Of a stretch of DNA of 64,000 bases, positions 9,557-18,005 are shown one piece after another. A program made the translations under genes and the position numbers. The stretch comes from Kocuria turfanensis. GTDB taxonomy: Bacteria > Actinomycetota > Actinomycetes > Actinomycetales > Micrococcaceae. The notes under the pieces were generated by a model. The model was not told the DNA's origin. It ran no database searches and saw only the letters and a program-made list of their open reading frames with translations. Positions within the stretch are counted from its first letter, which is position 1. Every line of letters starts with the position of its first letter. The DNA is taken from positions 372,001 to 436,000 of the forward strand of contig NZ_CP014480.1 in the NCBI RefSeq assembly GCF_001580365.1, in the 5' to 3' direction.

Positions 9557-9561
9557 GCTAG
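8551..9561 (+). CDS. IS481-family transposase
   Basis: 336 residues: N-terminal helix-turn-helix (about 10-60, VSRPTVATWVARYLESGEAGL), then an rve-type integrase core. The DDE residues are visible as the Asp in MVHLDVKK (about 149), the Asp in VVTDNGANY, and the Glu in GKVERYNR. The stop TAG at 9559-9561 lies outside the element, inside the duplicated GCTAGT target, so the protein end is supplied by the insertion site. The frame is intact and the element could be active. Confidence 0.93.
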   Translation: MPHVNAPLTPTGRLRMVLRHLDDGIPKAHVATEFRVSRPTVATWVARYLESGEAGLADRPSTPRRSPQRTPAAVVELIESLRRDRKWSARRIHRHLLGLGHEMHLRTVGRWLARLGISRLRDLTPAGDDLRRPPQRIRAAWPGHMVHLDVKKVGRIPDGGGWRAHGRGSTAAKAAKRGPGAKVGYTYLHSAVDGFSRLAYTEALADEKAVTTIGFFCRARAFFSAHGIQRIHRVVTDNGANYKARDFTRCVEALAGRHQRIKPYTPRHNGKVERYNRLLADEVLYARPYSSEQDRRDAIGVWVNHFNYHRPHTACGDQPPASRTPARVNNVTPSYS

Positions 9562-10343
9562 TTGGTCTGGTGGGTGGTGCTGGGCAGGGAGTCGGTGCCC
9601 AAGGTCTTGAGTCGGTAGCTGGCGCCTTTGAGGGTGTGGACCTCGGCGTGGTGGACGATGCGGTCGATCATGGCCGCGGCGATGGTGACGTCGCCGAAGA
9701 CCTCGCCCCAGCGGGCGAAGGGCAAGTTGCTGGTGAGGATCAGCGAGGCCTTCTCGTAGCGGGTCGAGACGAGCTGGAAGAAGAGGTTCGCGGCCTCTTG
9801 CTCGAAGGGCAGGTAGCCGACCTCGTCGATGATGATCAGCCGGTAGCGGCCCAGCTTGCGCAGCTCTGCGTCCAGGCGCCCGGTGTCGTGGGCGCCCTTG
9901 AGCCGGTGGATCCAGTCCACGGCGGTGGCGTAGAGCACCCGGTGGCCCTGCTGGCAGGCGGTGATGCCCAGGGCCGTGGCCAGGTGGGTCTTGCCGGTGC
10001 CTGGGGGCCCGAGGAGCACGATGTTGCCGGCCTCGGCCAGGTACCGGCCCGAGGCCATCGCGGCGTAGTCGGTGTGGGTGATCGCCGTCTGGGCAGTGAA
10101 GTCGAAGTCCTCGGCGGTCTTGATCGCGGGGAAGCCTGCGGCAGTGATCCGCAGCCGGGCCCCGGAGGCATTGCGGGCGGCGACCTCGCGCTCGAGGACG
10201 GCGGCCAGGTACTCCTCGTAGGACCAGTGCCCCGCACGGGCAGTGTCGGCGATGCGGGCGGCGGCCTCACGGATCCGTGGGGCCTTCAACGAGGCGGTGA
10301 GGTACTCCAGGGTCTTGGCCGTCTCGGCCGGTGTGGTGGCCAT
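9558..10343 (-). CDS. istB: IS21-family helper ATPase IstB
   Basis: 261 residues with Walker A GPPGTGKT at about 112-119, Walker B LIIIDEVGY at about 153, and the arginine-containing sensor region of the AAA+ DnaC/IstB class. IstB remodels target DNA and activates the IstA transposase. The start overlaps istA by ATGA. The stop codon lies within the IS481 target duplication, so insertion did not change the protein. Confidence 0.92.
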   Translation of the reverse strand: MATTPAETAKTLEYLTASLKAPRIREAAARIADTARAGHWSYEEYLAAVLEREVAARNASGARLRITAAGFPAIKTAEDFDFTAQTAITHTDYAAMASGRYLAEAGNIVLLGPPGTGKTHLATALGITACQQGHRVLYATAVDWIHRLKGAHDTGRLDAELRKLGRYRLIIIDEVGYLPFEQEAANLFFQLVSTRYEKASLILTSNLPFARWGEVFGDVTIAAAMIDRIVHHAEVHTLKGASYRLKTLGTDSLPSTTHQTN

Positions 10344-11551
10344 CAGGCGACCTCGATCCCGAACGCGCGGTCGTAGTCGGCCAGATCCCGCACCAGCGGA
10401 TCCGCCTCGGCACCCGGGTGCGGGCGCTGCTGATAGGCCCGGCGCAGCACCGCAGCGGTAGCCACGTGCGCCGGATCGGTGACCGTGGTCGCTGACGCCC
10501 AGCAGCGCGCGTGCTCGGCCACGACCCGGCCCTGGTGACGCACGAGCACCCGATCCAGGTCAGCGGTGACCTCGACCATGGCCCCGATCACGGTCGGGTC
10601 CACGGAGTAGTCGTTGCCGGCGACCCGCACGTAGTAGTCCCGACCCAGCCGCACCCACCAGCGGTGCCCGATCGCCGGGGCGACCGGCGGCACAGGGAGC
10701 ATCGCGGCCCGATCAGCGGCGATCAGCTCCGCCGGCCGGGCGGCGATGGCCCGCACCCGCCGGGTGTTGGCGGCCCTCAGCCACTGGCGCAGTTGGGCGT
10801 TGAAGTCGGCCGGGGAAGCGAAACTGCGCCCGGGCAGGAACGAGGTCTCGAGGTAGCCGTTGGCCCTCTCCACGATGCCCTTGGATTCCGGATCGTAGGG
10901 CTTGAGCTGCACCAGGGTCGCCGCCATCGTGCCCATGAACGCGACCACCCCCTCGGCCGGGCGGCCCCCGCGACCGATGCCGGACTCGTTGTCCCAGACC
11001 CACCGCCGCGGCACGCCCTGGATCTGCTCGACCACCAGATGCCACATCCCGGCCAGCAGATCACCGGTGGTGCGCGAGGGAATCATCACCGCGGTGACGA
11101 ACCGCGAGGAGGAACAGACCATCACCAGCACCGGCGGTGATCCCTGCTGAGCGCCGCCCAGCGGGATCCGTGCCGGCGGGAACCACAGATCGCACTGGAC
11201 CTGGTCCCCCGGCCGGTAGGACAACCGGTCCGCTGGATCCACCGGGGCGTACTCGCTGCGGATGGCTCGGAGATTGTCCCGGAACCAGGTGATGGACCCC
11301 GACCACCCCACCCGCTCGGCCAGCACCGTGGCCGGCATGGACGGGTGCTCGGCCAGCAGCGCCCGCACGGCCGGCTCGACATCGGTGAACGCGTTGGGCC
11401 CCGCAGACCTCTCGTAGCGCGGTGGCCGGGAGGCGGCCACGGCCTTGGCAACCGTGTTCCGCGAGATCCCCAGCCGCGAGGCGATCTGGGACTTCGGCAC
11501 CCCCTCGGCATGCAGCCGACGGATCAACGCCCAATCTTCCACAGTGATCAC
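10343..11551 (-). CDS. istA: IS21-family transposase IstA
   Basis: 402 residues: helix-turn-helix at about 15-40 (VPKSQIASRLGISRNTVAKAV), integrase core with Asp in QVQCDLWF, Asp in VWDNESG and Glu in KGIVERANGYLETSF, and the C-terminal beta-barrel (YYVRVAGNDYSVDP). The protein cuts and joins the element ends. Its frame is intact and overlaps istB by 4 bp. Confidence 0.92.
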   Translation of the reverse strand: MITVEDWALIRRLHAEGVPKSQIASRLGISRNTVAKAVAASRPPRYERSAGPNAFTDVEPAVRALLAEHPSMPATVLAERVGWSGSITWFRDNLRAIRSEYAPVDPADRLSYRPGDQVQCDLWFPPARIPLGGAQQGSPPVLVMVCSSSRFVTAVMIPSRTTGDLLAGMWHLVVEQIQGVPRRWVWDNESGIGRGGRPAEGVVAFMGTMAATLVQLKPYDPESKGIVERANGYLETSFLPGRSFASPADFNAQLRQWLRAANTRRVRAIAARPAELIAADRAAMLPVPPVAPAIGHRWWVRLGRDYYVRVAGNDYSVDPTVIGAMVEVTADLDRVLVRHQGRVVAEHARCWASATTVTDPAHVATAAVLRRAYQQRPHPGAEADPLVRDLADYDRAFGIEVA

Positions 11552-11678
11552 ACTCCAATCGTCGAGTGCTCACTTTTCGACCGTCGCATCTGCTCAGTAT
11601 TCGTCCGGCGTCGACACCTTCGAACGTCGGGACCGCCGTGCCAGGAGGCCACGTCTGATCCTGCTTCAGCGCCCTTCC

Positions 11679-11730
11679 GCTTTACATATGGCCGGTTGGC
11701 GGTGGACCGTGCTGCGGTAGGGGTTGTCCT
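11679..11730 (+). repeat. Dispersed repeat, fullest copy (CATATGG + TAGGGGTT)
   Basis: This copy shows both short motifs in order: CATATGGCCGGTTGGCGG followed about 8 bp later by GCTGCGGTAGGGGTT. Partial copies of the first half occur near 9, 19891, 25101, 29862 and 41723; the second half recurs at many more sites. It lies between the IS21 right end and an acetyltransferase gene. Confidence 0.5.
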
Positions 11731-11778
11731 TGCGTACGGTGATCCGGACCACCCCTCTGCCCTTGCTGGCTGATCACG

Positions 11779-12420
11779 TTGCAGGAACCACCGGCACTGA
11801 CCACGCCATCCGTTCGGGTCAGGACTCCGTATCTTGTCGGAGAACATGCCGACATGATGTGCCGCGGATCCGACAGGGCATGGCTTCGTGAGGCAAGCCT
11901 TGATTTCGATCGGTTCGTGGACGATCGTGTCGGCGTCAGGGAGCGATGGGGTGTTCCTTCGGAACTGCTCTGGTTCACCTCCGCCGAGTACTACATCGGC
12001 TCGGTGGTCATTCGTCACCGGCTGATCGAGGACGAGGGCGGTGAGCACATCGGCTATCACGTCGTCCATCCGTGGGAGCGTCAGGGGCACGCCACCCAGA
12101 TGCTTCGGTCCGCCTTGGAGAAGTGCAAGGCACTCGGTATCGTCCGTGCCCTCTTGACCGTCGCTCCAGACGATCAGGCGTCCTTGACGGTCGTGCGCCG
12201 TAACGGCGGGGTGGCTGACGGAGTCAACCGCGAGGGCGAACTCCGTTTTTGGGTGGACACTTCCGCGTTGGCCCAACGACGACCGTTGAGGGATGGGGAC
12301 CACACCACGGTTGGCTCGTCCCGTGTTCCGGTAGGGGTTCCTGGCGTGGGCAACGCGCGGTGGTGCCGCCCTCGGGCCTACCGCGGGGTAGCCAATAGGG
12401 CTGAGGTCCTGGGTGGTTGA
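11779..12420 (+). CDS. GNAT-family N-acetyltransferase with extended, non-homologous C-terminus
   Basis: 213 residues. Residues about 9-165 are a GNAT enzyme: substrate-side strands WFTSAEYYIGSVVIRH, acetyl-CoA motif HVVHPWERQGHATQML (the Arg/Gln-x-x-Gly-x-Ala loop), and ARALLTVAPDDQASLTVV before the final strand FWVDTS. The normal family end is near residue 166. The last 45 residues (from SALAQRRPLRD) do not look like a protein domain and read through a copy of the GGTAGGGGTTCCT motif, suggesting that the original stop was lost. Activity may be retained because the fold is complete. Substrate unknown. Confidence 0.75.
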   Translation: MQEPPALTTPSVRVRTPYLVGEHADMMCRGSDRAWLREASLDFDRFVDDRVGVRERWGVPSELLWFTSAEYYIGSVVIRHRLIEDEGGEHIGYHVVHPWERQGHATQMLRSALEKCKALGIVRALLTVAPDDQASLTVVRRNGGVADGVNREGELRFWVDTSALAQRRPLRDGDHTTVGSSRVPVGVPGVGNARWCRPRAYRGVANRAEVLGG

Positions 12421-12435
12421 GTCGGGCGAAGGTGG

Positions 12436-12939
12436 TCACAGGTCCTTGACCATGGCCATACGAGGCCAGCGGTCCAGTCCGTGTGCTGCTTCTGCGGCGC
12501 GCACGGCTTTGAGCTGGTCACCGAGTTCATCCGGTGCCAGCTCGCGCCATCCCTGGCGGGCGTAGAACGGGCCGTTCCAGGGGACATGACGGTAGGTGGT
12601 CAACGTCATCCGGTGTGCGCCCGAGGCGGTGGCCCAGCGCTGTGCCTGCTCCAGCAGGGCGCGACCGTGACCGAGGCGGCCGTGGGCAGGGTCCACACTG
12701 AGCTGCTCCACGTGCGGGGCGCCGTCGACAATGTGGAGGCGCAGGTGGCCCACCGGGTGATCTTCCTCGTCGGTGGACACCCAGATCCGGTCGTTGCGGC
12801 GTTCCTGCTCCAGCTCGAGGAGACCCGGTGGGGGATCCGCGGCCACGGCGTCCATGCCGACCTCCAGGAACAGCCGACCGGCCCGTACTTCGATTCCTTG
12901 GAGGAGAGCCAGTTCGTGGCTTCCCGGACGTCGAATCAT
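12436..12939 (-). CDS. GNAT-family N-acetyltransferase
   Basis: 167 residues from the ATG at 12939. The acetyl-CoA loop is HVEQLSVDPAHGRLGHGRALLE, followed by ASGAHRMTLTTYRHVPWNGPFYARQGW, a well-preserved GNAT core. It converges with the acetyltransferase at 11779 and is only 15 bp from its end. No clear ribosome site precedes the start; an upstream in-frame start at 12996 cannot be excluded. Substrate unknown. Confidence 0.85.
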   Translation of the reverse strand: MIRRPGSHELALLQGIEVRAGRLFLEVGMDAVAADPPPGLLELEQERRNDRIWVSTDEEDHPVGHLRLHIVDGAPHVEQLSVDPAHGRLGHGRALLEQAQRWATASGAHRMTLTTYRHVPWNGPFYARQGWRELAPDELGDQLKAVRAAEAAHGLDRWPRMAMVKDL

Positions 12940-13067
12940 GCGTCCATGATGACTTGAAGTGACCCCTGTCAGCTGGACGCCTGTCCCGCGCATCACGCAT
13001 GCAGCCGTTTCGGTAGGGGTTTCTCTCTTGTGCGTCGTGGTTTCCTTGCAAGCTGGCCAGTAGCGTC

Positions 13068-13640
13068 GTGGGTGTGCGGAGAAGCGGAGGCGCCGAACTC
13101 CATGTCGAACAGGTCGACAGCCCTGCGGTGACCACGGCCGGTCAGATGGCTGTGCGCTCCATACCGGTAGTCCTGTTCGCGGTGGCCGGCCCTCCGCTGG
13201 TGGCAGTTGTCCTACCCGATAAAACGGGCGACGGATGGTGGCTCCTGGCCATCTTTGCGCTCTTCGCCCTGACCTGGCTGCTCCAGTACCTCGTGCAGTC
13301 GCCGCAGCCGCGGCCGGACAAGCGGGTCAGCCTGGAACGGTGGAAATGGGCGCTGTCCTCGGTCACCAAGAACAGGCAGGTGCCGGCCGATCCAGGGGTG
13401 CGGACCACCGCGGCGGCGGTCGCCTGCACCGAGGTACAGGCGTTCGTGGTGCTCATTTCCTTCGTCCTGGGGGTCGTGCTGGGCATACTCGTCCAGCCGG
13501 ACGCTCCGTGCTCGAGCTTTCTCGGCGCCCCGACCGGCCTGACGCTGGTCTCAGCCTTCCGGCTCCGCCGAAGCCTGACCTACCTGAGGGTGCTGCACGC
13601 TCGTACGGGAATCGACGGGCAGCGGTCCCAACGTCAGTAG
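13068..13640 (+). CDS. Membrane protein, single-unit member of a local paralogue family
   Basis: 190 residues with four predicted membrane segments in two hairpins separated by a charged loop. The loop carries WALSSVTKNRQVPADPGVR, which matches ALSAIPRKGPVPDDPLVR and AVSRRLPENPRARIT in the two halves of the protein at 38207. The ending SFLGAPTGLTLVSAFRLRRS-YLRVLHA matches broken copies at 16073 and 42760. The GTG start at 13068 gives the same N-terminal length as the 16073 copy; a TAGCGT hexamer about 7 bp upstream suggests a leaderless message. Function unknown. Confidence 0.72.
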   Translation: MGVRRSGGAELHVEQVDSPAVTTAGQMAVRSIPVVLFAVAGPPLVAVVLPDKTGDGWWLLAIFALFALTWLLQYLVQSPQPRPDKRVSLERWKWALSSVTKNRQVPADPGVRTTAAAVACTEVQAFVVLISFVLGVVLGILVQPDAPCSSFLGAPTGLTLVSAFRLRRSLTYLRVLHARTGIDGQRSQRQ

Positions 13641-13939
13641 TTGAGGAAGCTGCACTGCATGAGGAGCCCCGCGGGGACTGCCGCAGTCTCGAGGACGGGC
13701 AAGATCCGCACCATTGCATGGGTGGTTGCCCACGCGAACTTCTGCGGGCCGTGGGGTGCGGTCCTCAGAGCCCGGGGCTCCCTCCAGGAGGAATCCGGCC
13801 GAGATCATGCCCCCGATAGGCGGCATCGCTTCCCGGGCGGCATAGCCGGTAGCACGCCCTTACCGACGACGGCGGACCTCATTGAGCCGATGAGCACCAA
13901 GAGGCAGTCAAGATCGGTCAGGCGCCAGACCTGCCGTTT

Positions 13940-14257
13940 CTAGGCGTTGTCCGGAGGAGCACCGGGGTCCTCGCCGCTCTTGCGCCGGCGTGCTTCGTCC
14001 CGTTCTCGTTCGCGTTCCTGCAGCAGCTCGTAGCGCTCCCGCTGGGCCTGGTAGCGGGCGGAGTTGGAGATCGCTTCATCGATCTGGGCCCGCCGAAACA
14101 TCCGGATCCCGAGTACCAACATCAGTACCCCGAAGATCAGAACGCTTCCGCCCAGCCAGTATGGAGAGAGCGTGAACGCCTCGGCCGAGTTGAAGATGGA
14201 CACGCTGCCGATCCCCACCAGCGCGCCGGCGACTCCGCGGCGCACCCCACCGGTCAT
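13940..14257 (-). CDS. Small membrane protein with coiled-coil tail
   Basis: 105 residues: two hydrophobic stretches (about 5-25 and 32-50), then a highly charged helix rich in Arg and Glu (YQAQRERYELLQERERERD) likely to form a cytoplasmic coiled coil. No family recognised. It stands alone on the minus strand between plus-strand genes. Confidence 0.6.
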   Translation of the reverse strand: MTGGVRRGVAGALVGIGSVSIFNSAEAFTLSPYWLGGSVLIFGVLMLVLGIRMFRRAQIDEAISNSARYQAQRERYELLQERERERDEARRRKSGEDPGAPPDNA

Positions 14258-14555
14258 GACCCCTCACCCCCTGTGCGCTCCACGCTACACAGCCATGTGC
14301 GTCCGGGAAGTACGAGGCTGCGGAAGGTGGTGTAGCCACTTCAGGGGAGGACCTCTCGGCCGATCTGCCCCTTCCCGGCCAGTCGGTGTCACCACCCGAC
14401 GCGCAGCGCTGCCCGCTCGAGCCCGCCCAAGCTTACGAGCGGAATCCTCCCGGTGAGGCGGTAGGGGTTCGCCTGTCGTGTGGGGCAAAGTGTCGCAGGG
14501 AAGCACCCGCGCGTCGCCGCTGGGTGCGGTGGGTGTCGCTGGGAGACTCCGGAGC

Positions 14556-15098
14556 ATGAGTGACGCGCGGAAACGGCTTGGTCCCGTCCTCCGACCGGGC
14601 GAACAGCTTCGCTGGGTGGGACACCCCGACCCGACGGTGCGCTTCGCGCCGGTTGATGTGTTCCTGGTGCCCTTCAGTCTGCTGTGGGGCGGTTTCGCGA
14701 TCGTCTGGGAGTGGCAGGCCATCACCGCTAGCGAGTCGATCTTCTTTGCCCTGTGGGGGATCCCGTTCGTGCTGGTGGGCCTGTACTTCACCGTTGGCCG
14801 CTTCATCTACAAGAAGCACCGCAAGCTGCGCACGGTCTACGGACTCACGGATTCGCGAGCCATCGTGTCGACCAGTGAGCGGTCTTTCGATGACACCCCG
14901 GTCAAGGACGCACCCGTGCGCGTCAACCGTTCTCGCGACAACCGCCATGCCACCGTGGTGTTCGGGGGTGGTGGCCGTCAGGCCGCGTACCTCAACACCG
15001 GGATGGACTTCTTCGCCTTCGGCCAGGCCCAAGGCATCGGGTTCTTCGACGTGGCCGACCCGGAGGCGTTGCTGCGCGAGCTGGACCGGGTGCGCTGA
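14556..15098 (+). CDS. Membrane protein with PH-like domain
   Basis: 180 residues. The N-terminus LRPGEQLRWVGHPDP is the signature preceding bacterial PH-like (bPH/YdbT-type) domains; two membrane helices follow (about 32-50 and 61-80), then a soluble beta-rich domain with YGLTDSRAIVSTSER, the core strand pair of that fold, and a C-terminal helix. Such proteins are widespread in actinobacteria with unknown roles. The ATG at 14556 follows GGAG. A copy of the GGTAGGGGTTCG motif lies about 95 bp upstream. Confidence 0.75.
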   Translation: MSDARKRLGPVLRPGEQLRWVGHPDPTVRFAPVDVFLVPFSLLWGGFAIVWEWQAITASESIFFALWGIPFVLVGLYFTVGRFIYKKHRKLRTVYGLTDSRAIVSTSERSFDDTPVKDAPVRVNRSRDNRHATVVFGGGGRQAAYLNTGMDFFAFGQAQGIGFFDVADPEALLRELDRVR

Positions 15099-15114
15099 AC
15101 CCACGGCGCGCAAA

Positions 15115-15150
15115 GGGCGGTGCTCCCGCCGTGATGCACACTCGGTTCCT
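15115..15150. repeat. 36-bp dispersed repeat, copy 1
   Basis: The last 23 bp, starting GCCGTGATGCACACTCGG, are identical to 44211-44233; the preceding 13 bp, a small GGCGG hairpin, are similar but diverged. Copy 1 precedes the membrane gene at 15297; copy 2 abuts a truncated paralogue of that gene. Confidence 0.6.
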
Positions 15151-15296
15151 GGGCGAACTTCGGTGGCCGACGTATGCGAACTTCGGTGAACGGTGGACCG
15201 ATGCTGTCCCCTTTACTGACGCACACCTTCCCTCCTGGGTGCCCATCATTGAGAGTGAGTAGGACAAACACAAGGACCGGCCGGGATGGTGCAGGC

Positions 15297-15923
15297 ATGG
15301 CAGGGGGCGCGCTACGCCACACTGGACTGATCAAGACGCTAGGCGGGGCGTTGGTGATCGCCGCGGGGATCGTGCCGATCCTCGTGAACTTTCCGCATGT
15401 GAGCAGCGGCGCGGGCGAAGACCGGACGATGGCATGGACCGCGCTTGGATGCGGAGCAGCCGGCGTGCTGATGGGCCTATGGATTCTGCTGGCGCGCCGT
15501 GCGGCCGGCAAGCCGCTTGTGGTGACCCAACGGCAATGGCGCTATGGGGCCGCGCTCGTGATGACGCTGCTGTGTACGGGCTTGCTCGTAGCAGCGCTCA
15601 ACACACCGCCACCGCAGGTCCTGACCGGTGTTCCGGCCTTGCTGGTCGCCAGCACTGTGCTGCAGCTCTTCGTGCCCGAAGGGTCGGAACAAGACAACGT
15701 GGTCGCGCTCAGCGACGCCCAGCGGCGAACCTGGCGCAGGGCGATCGCCCTGATGGCAGCATTCGGGTTCCTGGCCCTCTGTGGAGCTGTCGCCCTGGCT
15801 CTGTCGGGCAACGTCTTCGGAGCCGGCTTTGTCCTACCCTTCGCACTTTTGCTTCTTGTCTTCGCCGTCCTGATGAAACGGGAGTTCTCCCGTCGCCAGA
15901 ATAGAACGCCGCAGCGAGGCTAG
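15297..15923 (+). CDS. Membrane protein of a second local paralogue family
   Basis: 208 residues with six predicted membrane helices in pairs. A polar loop after the fourth contains LQLFVPEGSEQDNVVALSDA, followed by QRRTWRRAI. The same loop appears in the truncated copy at 44250 (LQLFVPEGSEKEEAVPFSQA), and the layout plus Q-R-R-x-W-R-R recurs in 35770 and more distantly 34993. Function unknown. ATG at 15297 has only a weak ribosome site. The 36-bp repeat lies 147 bp upstream. Confidence 0.7.
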   Translation: MAGGALRHTGLIKTLGGALVIAAGIVPILVNFPHVSSGAGEDRTMAWTALGCGAAGVLMGLWILLARRAAGKPLVVTQRQWRYGAALVMTLLCTGLLVAALNTPPPQVLTGVPALLVASTVLQLFVPEGSEQDNVVALSDAQRRTWRRAIALMAAFGFLALCGAVALALSGNVFGAGFVLPFALLLLVFAVLMKREFSRRQNRTPQRG

Positions 15924-16072
15924 AGGCCGTCCCGGGGAACTGCTGAAGAAGAGCCGATTCCGTGACCCGCCACGTCGCACAGAGGGTTCCCGGCTGGACA
16001 TGGTGCCGCCGAAGTTCGTGCCCCCCTGATGTGCGCCAAGACTTCCCGTCGCGCCGGCCCTAGCTTGGAAGA

Positions 16073-16325
16073 ATGGACCAGCATGCCAGTGCAGCAGGGG
16101 TGAACGCCCCGCTGAGCGCGGACACCTTGGTCCCTACAGCCGGTCAAGTCATCGTTCGCGCACTTCCGGCCTGCGCTGTGGCGGGACTGTCCTCTGCTCG
16201 TTCATCCGGCCTGAGCTCTCCTGGTGGGATTGGGGCGCCATCGGCTGGCGGTCGTCTCCGCCTTCTCCCTACGGGGAGCCTGGGCCTATTTGAAGGGACT
16301 TCATGCGGATGCTCAAGCCCGCTAA
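16073..16325 (+). pseudogene. Internally deleted copy of the 13068/38207 membrane protein family
   Basis: From the ATG at 16073 the frame reads MDQHASAAGVNAPLSADTL then VPTAGQVIVRALPA, matching the N-termini of the 13068 and 38207 proteins. The middle (about 100 residues, including the VPxDP loop) is missing. Past 16229 another frame resumes with VVSAFSLRGAWAYLKGLHAD, the family C-terminus, and stops at TAA 16323-16325. Both deletion and frameshift make it non-functional. Confidence 0.75.
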
Positions 16326-16432
16326 CGGCCTGGCGGTGAGAGTCACCTGGCGGACCGGATCCGCAGAACCTCTGTCGACCCATGTGTAGCACTACTCGCA
16401 TCTGGCGGAATACTTACCCGGAAGAGAGTGAT

Positions 16433-16660
16433 GTGAAACGACCTGAGTCACTTCGGTGGTGGGGGATTCTTGTTACCGTGATCGGTGGTTCGATTGCTCT
16501 CGTGACGTTTCTGTTCATTGAATGGACCAATCGGTACAACTATCCAGGGGTCATGCTTTACCGTGCGTTCCTCCTTACGGCTTCGGGTCTAGTCGCTGTG
16601 GGAAGAATGATCACTCTTATCGTTGATGGCATATTTCGCCTCACCGGACGCGAATTTTAG
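16433..16660 (+). CDS. Small membrane protein
   Basis: 75 residues from a GTG at 16433 with GAAGAGAG at 5-nt spacing. Two hydrophobic helices (about 8-27 and 39-65) with little between. The local base composition is clearly lower in GC than the neighbours (many A/T-ending codons), pointing to transfer or relaxed constraint. No family recognised. Confidence 0.5.
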   Translation: MKRPESLRWWGILVTVIGGSIALVTFLFIEWTNRYNYPGVMLYRAFLLTASGLVAVGRMITLIVDGIFRLTGREF

Positions 16661-16893
16661 CTTTCTCTGGGTGGCGGCGTCCTATGGGAGAAGGGTGCGG
16701 TTGAGGTTCCTGATGGCCGGCCGGACAGAGCAGGTGCGATGGAGTGGAGACAGATGGACACTCTGTCCCCTCAACTGCTGCGTGTCTGGAAGGCTGAAAA
16801 CAAGCCGTTCTGACTGAGGCTCGTGCTGCACTGAAGCAATCGTGCTGCTGTGATGCACCACCGAAGACTTGGGATGGCTGGAGGGCATAACCC

Positions 16894-17073
16894 ATGAAAT
16901 TGGTTTATGTGCCATGGGTGGGCTTACTGCTGGCCGGCATCGTTCTCCTCTTGGTCAGTGACAGCACCTCAGATGTGGTGATCGGTGGTGTGATGGCCCT
17001 ATGCGGACTCGCAGGTTGGGTGACTACGGCGAAGCGATACCGCGCAGGGCGGGGGAAGAACGACCCCTCCTGA
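16894..17073 (+). CDS. Very small membrane protein (59 residues)
   Basis: ATG at 16894 preceded by GGAGGG at 9-nt spacing. The product MKLVYVPWVGLLLAG... has two hydrophobic helices (about 6-22 and 27-45) separated by Asp-rich SDSTSDV, then a basic tail TTAKRYRAGRGKNDPS. It resembles the two-helix proteins at 16433 and 42176 in size and topology only. No family recognised. Confidence 0.5.
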   Translation: MKLVYVPWVGLLLAGIVLLLVSDSTSDVVIGGVMALCGLAGWVTTAKRYRAGRGKNDPS

Positions 17074-17390
17074 CTTCTCTGCAGGTGCGTCCGGTGCTCA
17101 GGACTGGTTCATGCCATACCACGTTGCATCCGGGGTTCCTTTGTAAACGGCGTTCGCCGGGGCCCGGAGATGACTTGGCCACCCGTTCCCATGGTGTTCC
17201 TCAGGGGCAAGGAGCCCCAGTAGTGGGGACGTGCGCCGCATCCCACTCGGCATGTGCTTTAGCACATGATGGGGGAGGGGGGTGGGCCCGGTTTGCTGTT
17301 CAGGGGGTTCTACGGCTCCGGGCAGTGCCCGTTCGTGTTCCCGCACGGCCCTCTTGCCAGCCCGTCGGCGCCTCGAAGGAGTTCCCGGAT

Positions 17391-18005
17391 ATGACCAGCC
17401 CACCACAGGGTCCGGGCGACCCTGGTCACCCGTACGAGCCCGCCCGCAGTACCCCGCCCCACTACACCTCGGAAGGACAACCGGAGGGAACGGGGCGCGT
17501 CTCCGGGCATCGGCGTGGTGCCGCGCCGGCGCCGCCGCAGCTCAAACGGTTGCTGGGTCTGACCGTGGCCTCAGGTGTCCTCTATACGGCCCTTGGGGTG
17601 GTGGTCACGGTCATGTACGCCACGATGGACTTCGCCGCGATGTACCAGCGGATGGGCATGCCGGCCGAGGACGCCGGCCAGATCGGCACCATGTTCGAGC
17701 AGATGCGCGGGGTCTCGATCGCCTCCGGGGTGATGGCGGTGGCGGTGCTGGTGGGGCTCTACGTCATGGAGTACGTGTTCTTGTCCAAGGGCGCGAACTG
17801 GGCGCGGATCCTGGGCATCGTACTGGCCGTCCTGAGCGCGGTGACCTTCTTCGCCAACCTCTTCGGATTCTGGCTCTACGGGCAGTGGGCGATCGTGCTG
17901 ATCACCATCGGGGTCGCCTTCGTCGCGGTCAATATCGCCTGGGTGGTGTCCGCCTTCCGGGCCCCGCTGCGTGACTGGTTTGCTGCCCAGCGCTACACCC
18001 GCTGA
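17391..18005 (+). CDS. Four-helix membrane protein with proline-rich N-terminus
   Basis: 204 residues from ATG 17391, which has GAAGGAG at 8-nt spacing. The first 55 residues are Pro/Gly/Ser-rich and disordered; four membrane helices follow, with MYQRMGMPAEDAGQIGTMFEQ between helices 1 and 2. The pattern of a disordered Pro-rich N-tail and four helices matches common actinobacterial DUF4064/DUF2127-like proteins, but the family is not certain. Upstream 17074-17390 carries no gene; a degenerate ATTGCA-GGGGTTCCT motif sits at 17122. Confidence 0.72.
   Translation: MTSPPQGPGDPGHPYEPARSTPPHYTSEGQPEGTGRVSGHRRGAAPAPPQLKRLLGLTVASGVLYTALGVVVTVMYATMDFAAMYQRMGMPAEDAGQIGTMFEQMRGVSIASGVMAVAVLVGLYVMEYVFLSKGANWARILGIVLAVLSAVTFFANLFGFWLYGQWAIVLITIGVAFVAVNIAWVVSAFRAPLRDWFAAQRYTR

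Larger units (their letters stand above)
8380..11586 (-). mobile_element. IS21-family element carrying a nested IS481 element
   Basis: The ends are perfect 20-bp inverted repeats starting CGACGGTCGAAAAGTGAGCA, at 8380-8399 and 11567-11586. A second AAAAGTGAGCAGT copy sits just inside the left end, as in the multiple IstA sites of this family. Inside are istA and istB on the minus strand. Removing the nested IS481 copy and one target repeat leaves about 2.1 kb, normal for IS21. No matching target duplication is visible outside the repeats, so the exact boundary could be a few bases further out. Confidence 0.82.

Noticed and set aside
11684..11730. Integron attC-like site in the dispersed repeat
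   Set aside because: No paired R/L boxes or long palindrome, and no integron integrase was seen in the window.
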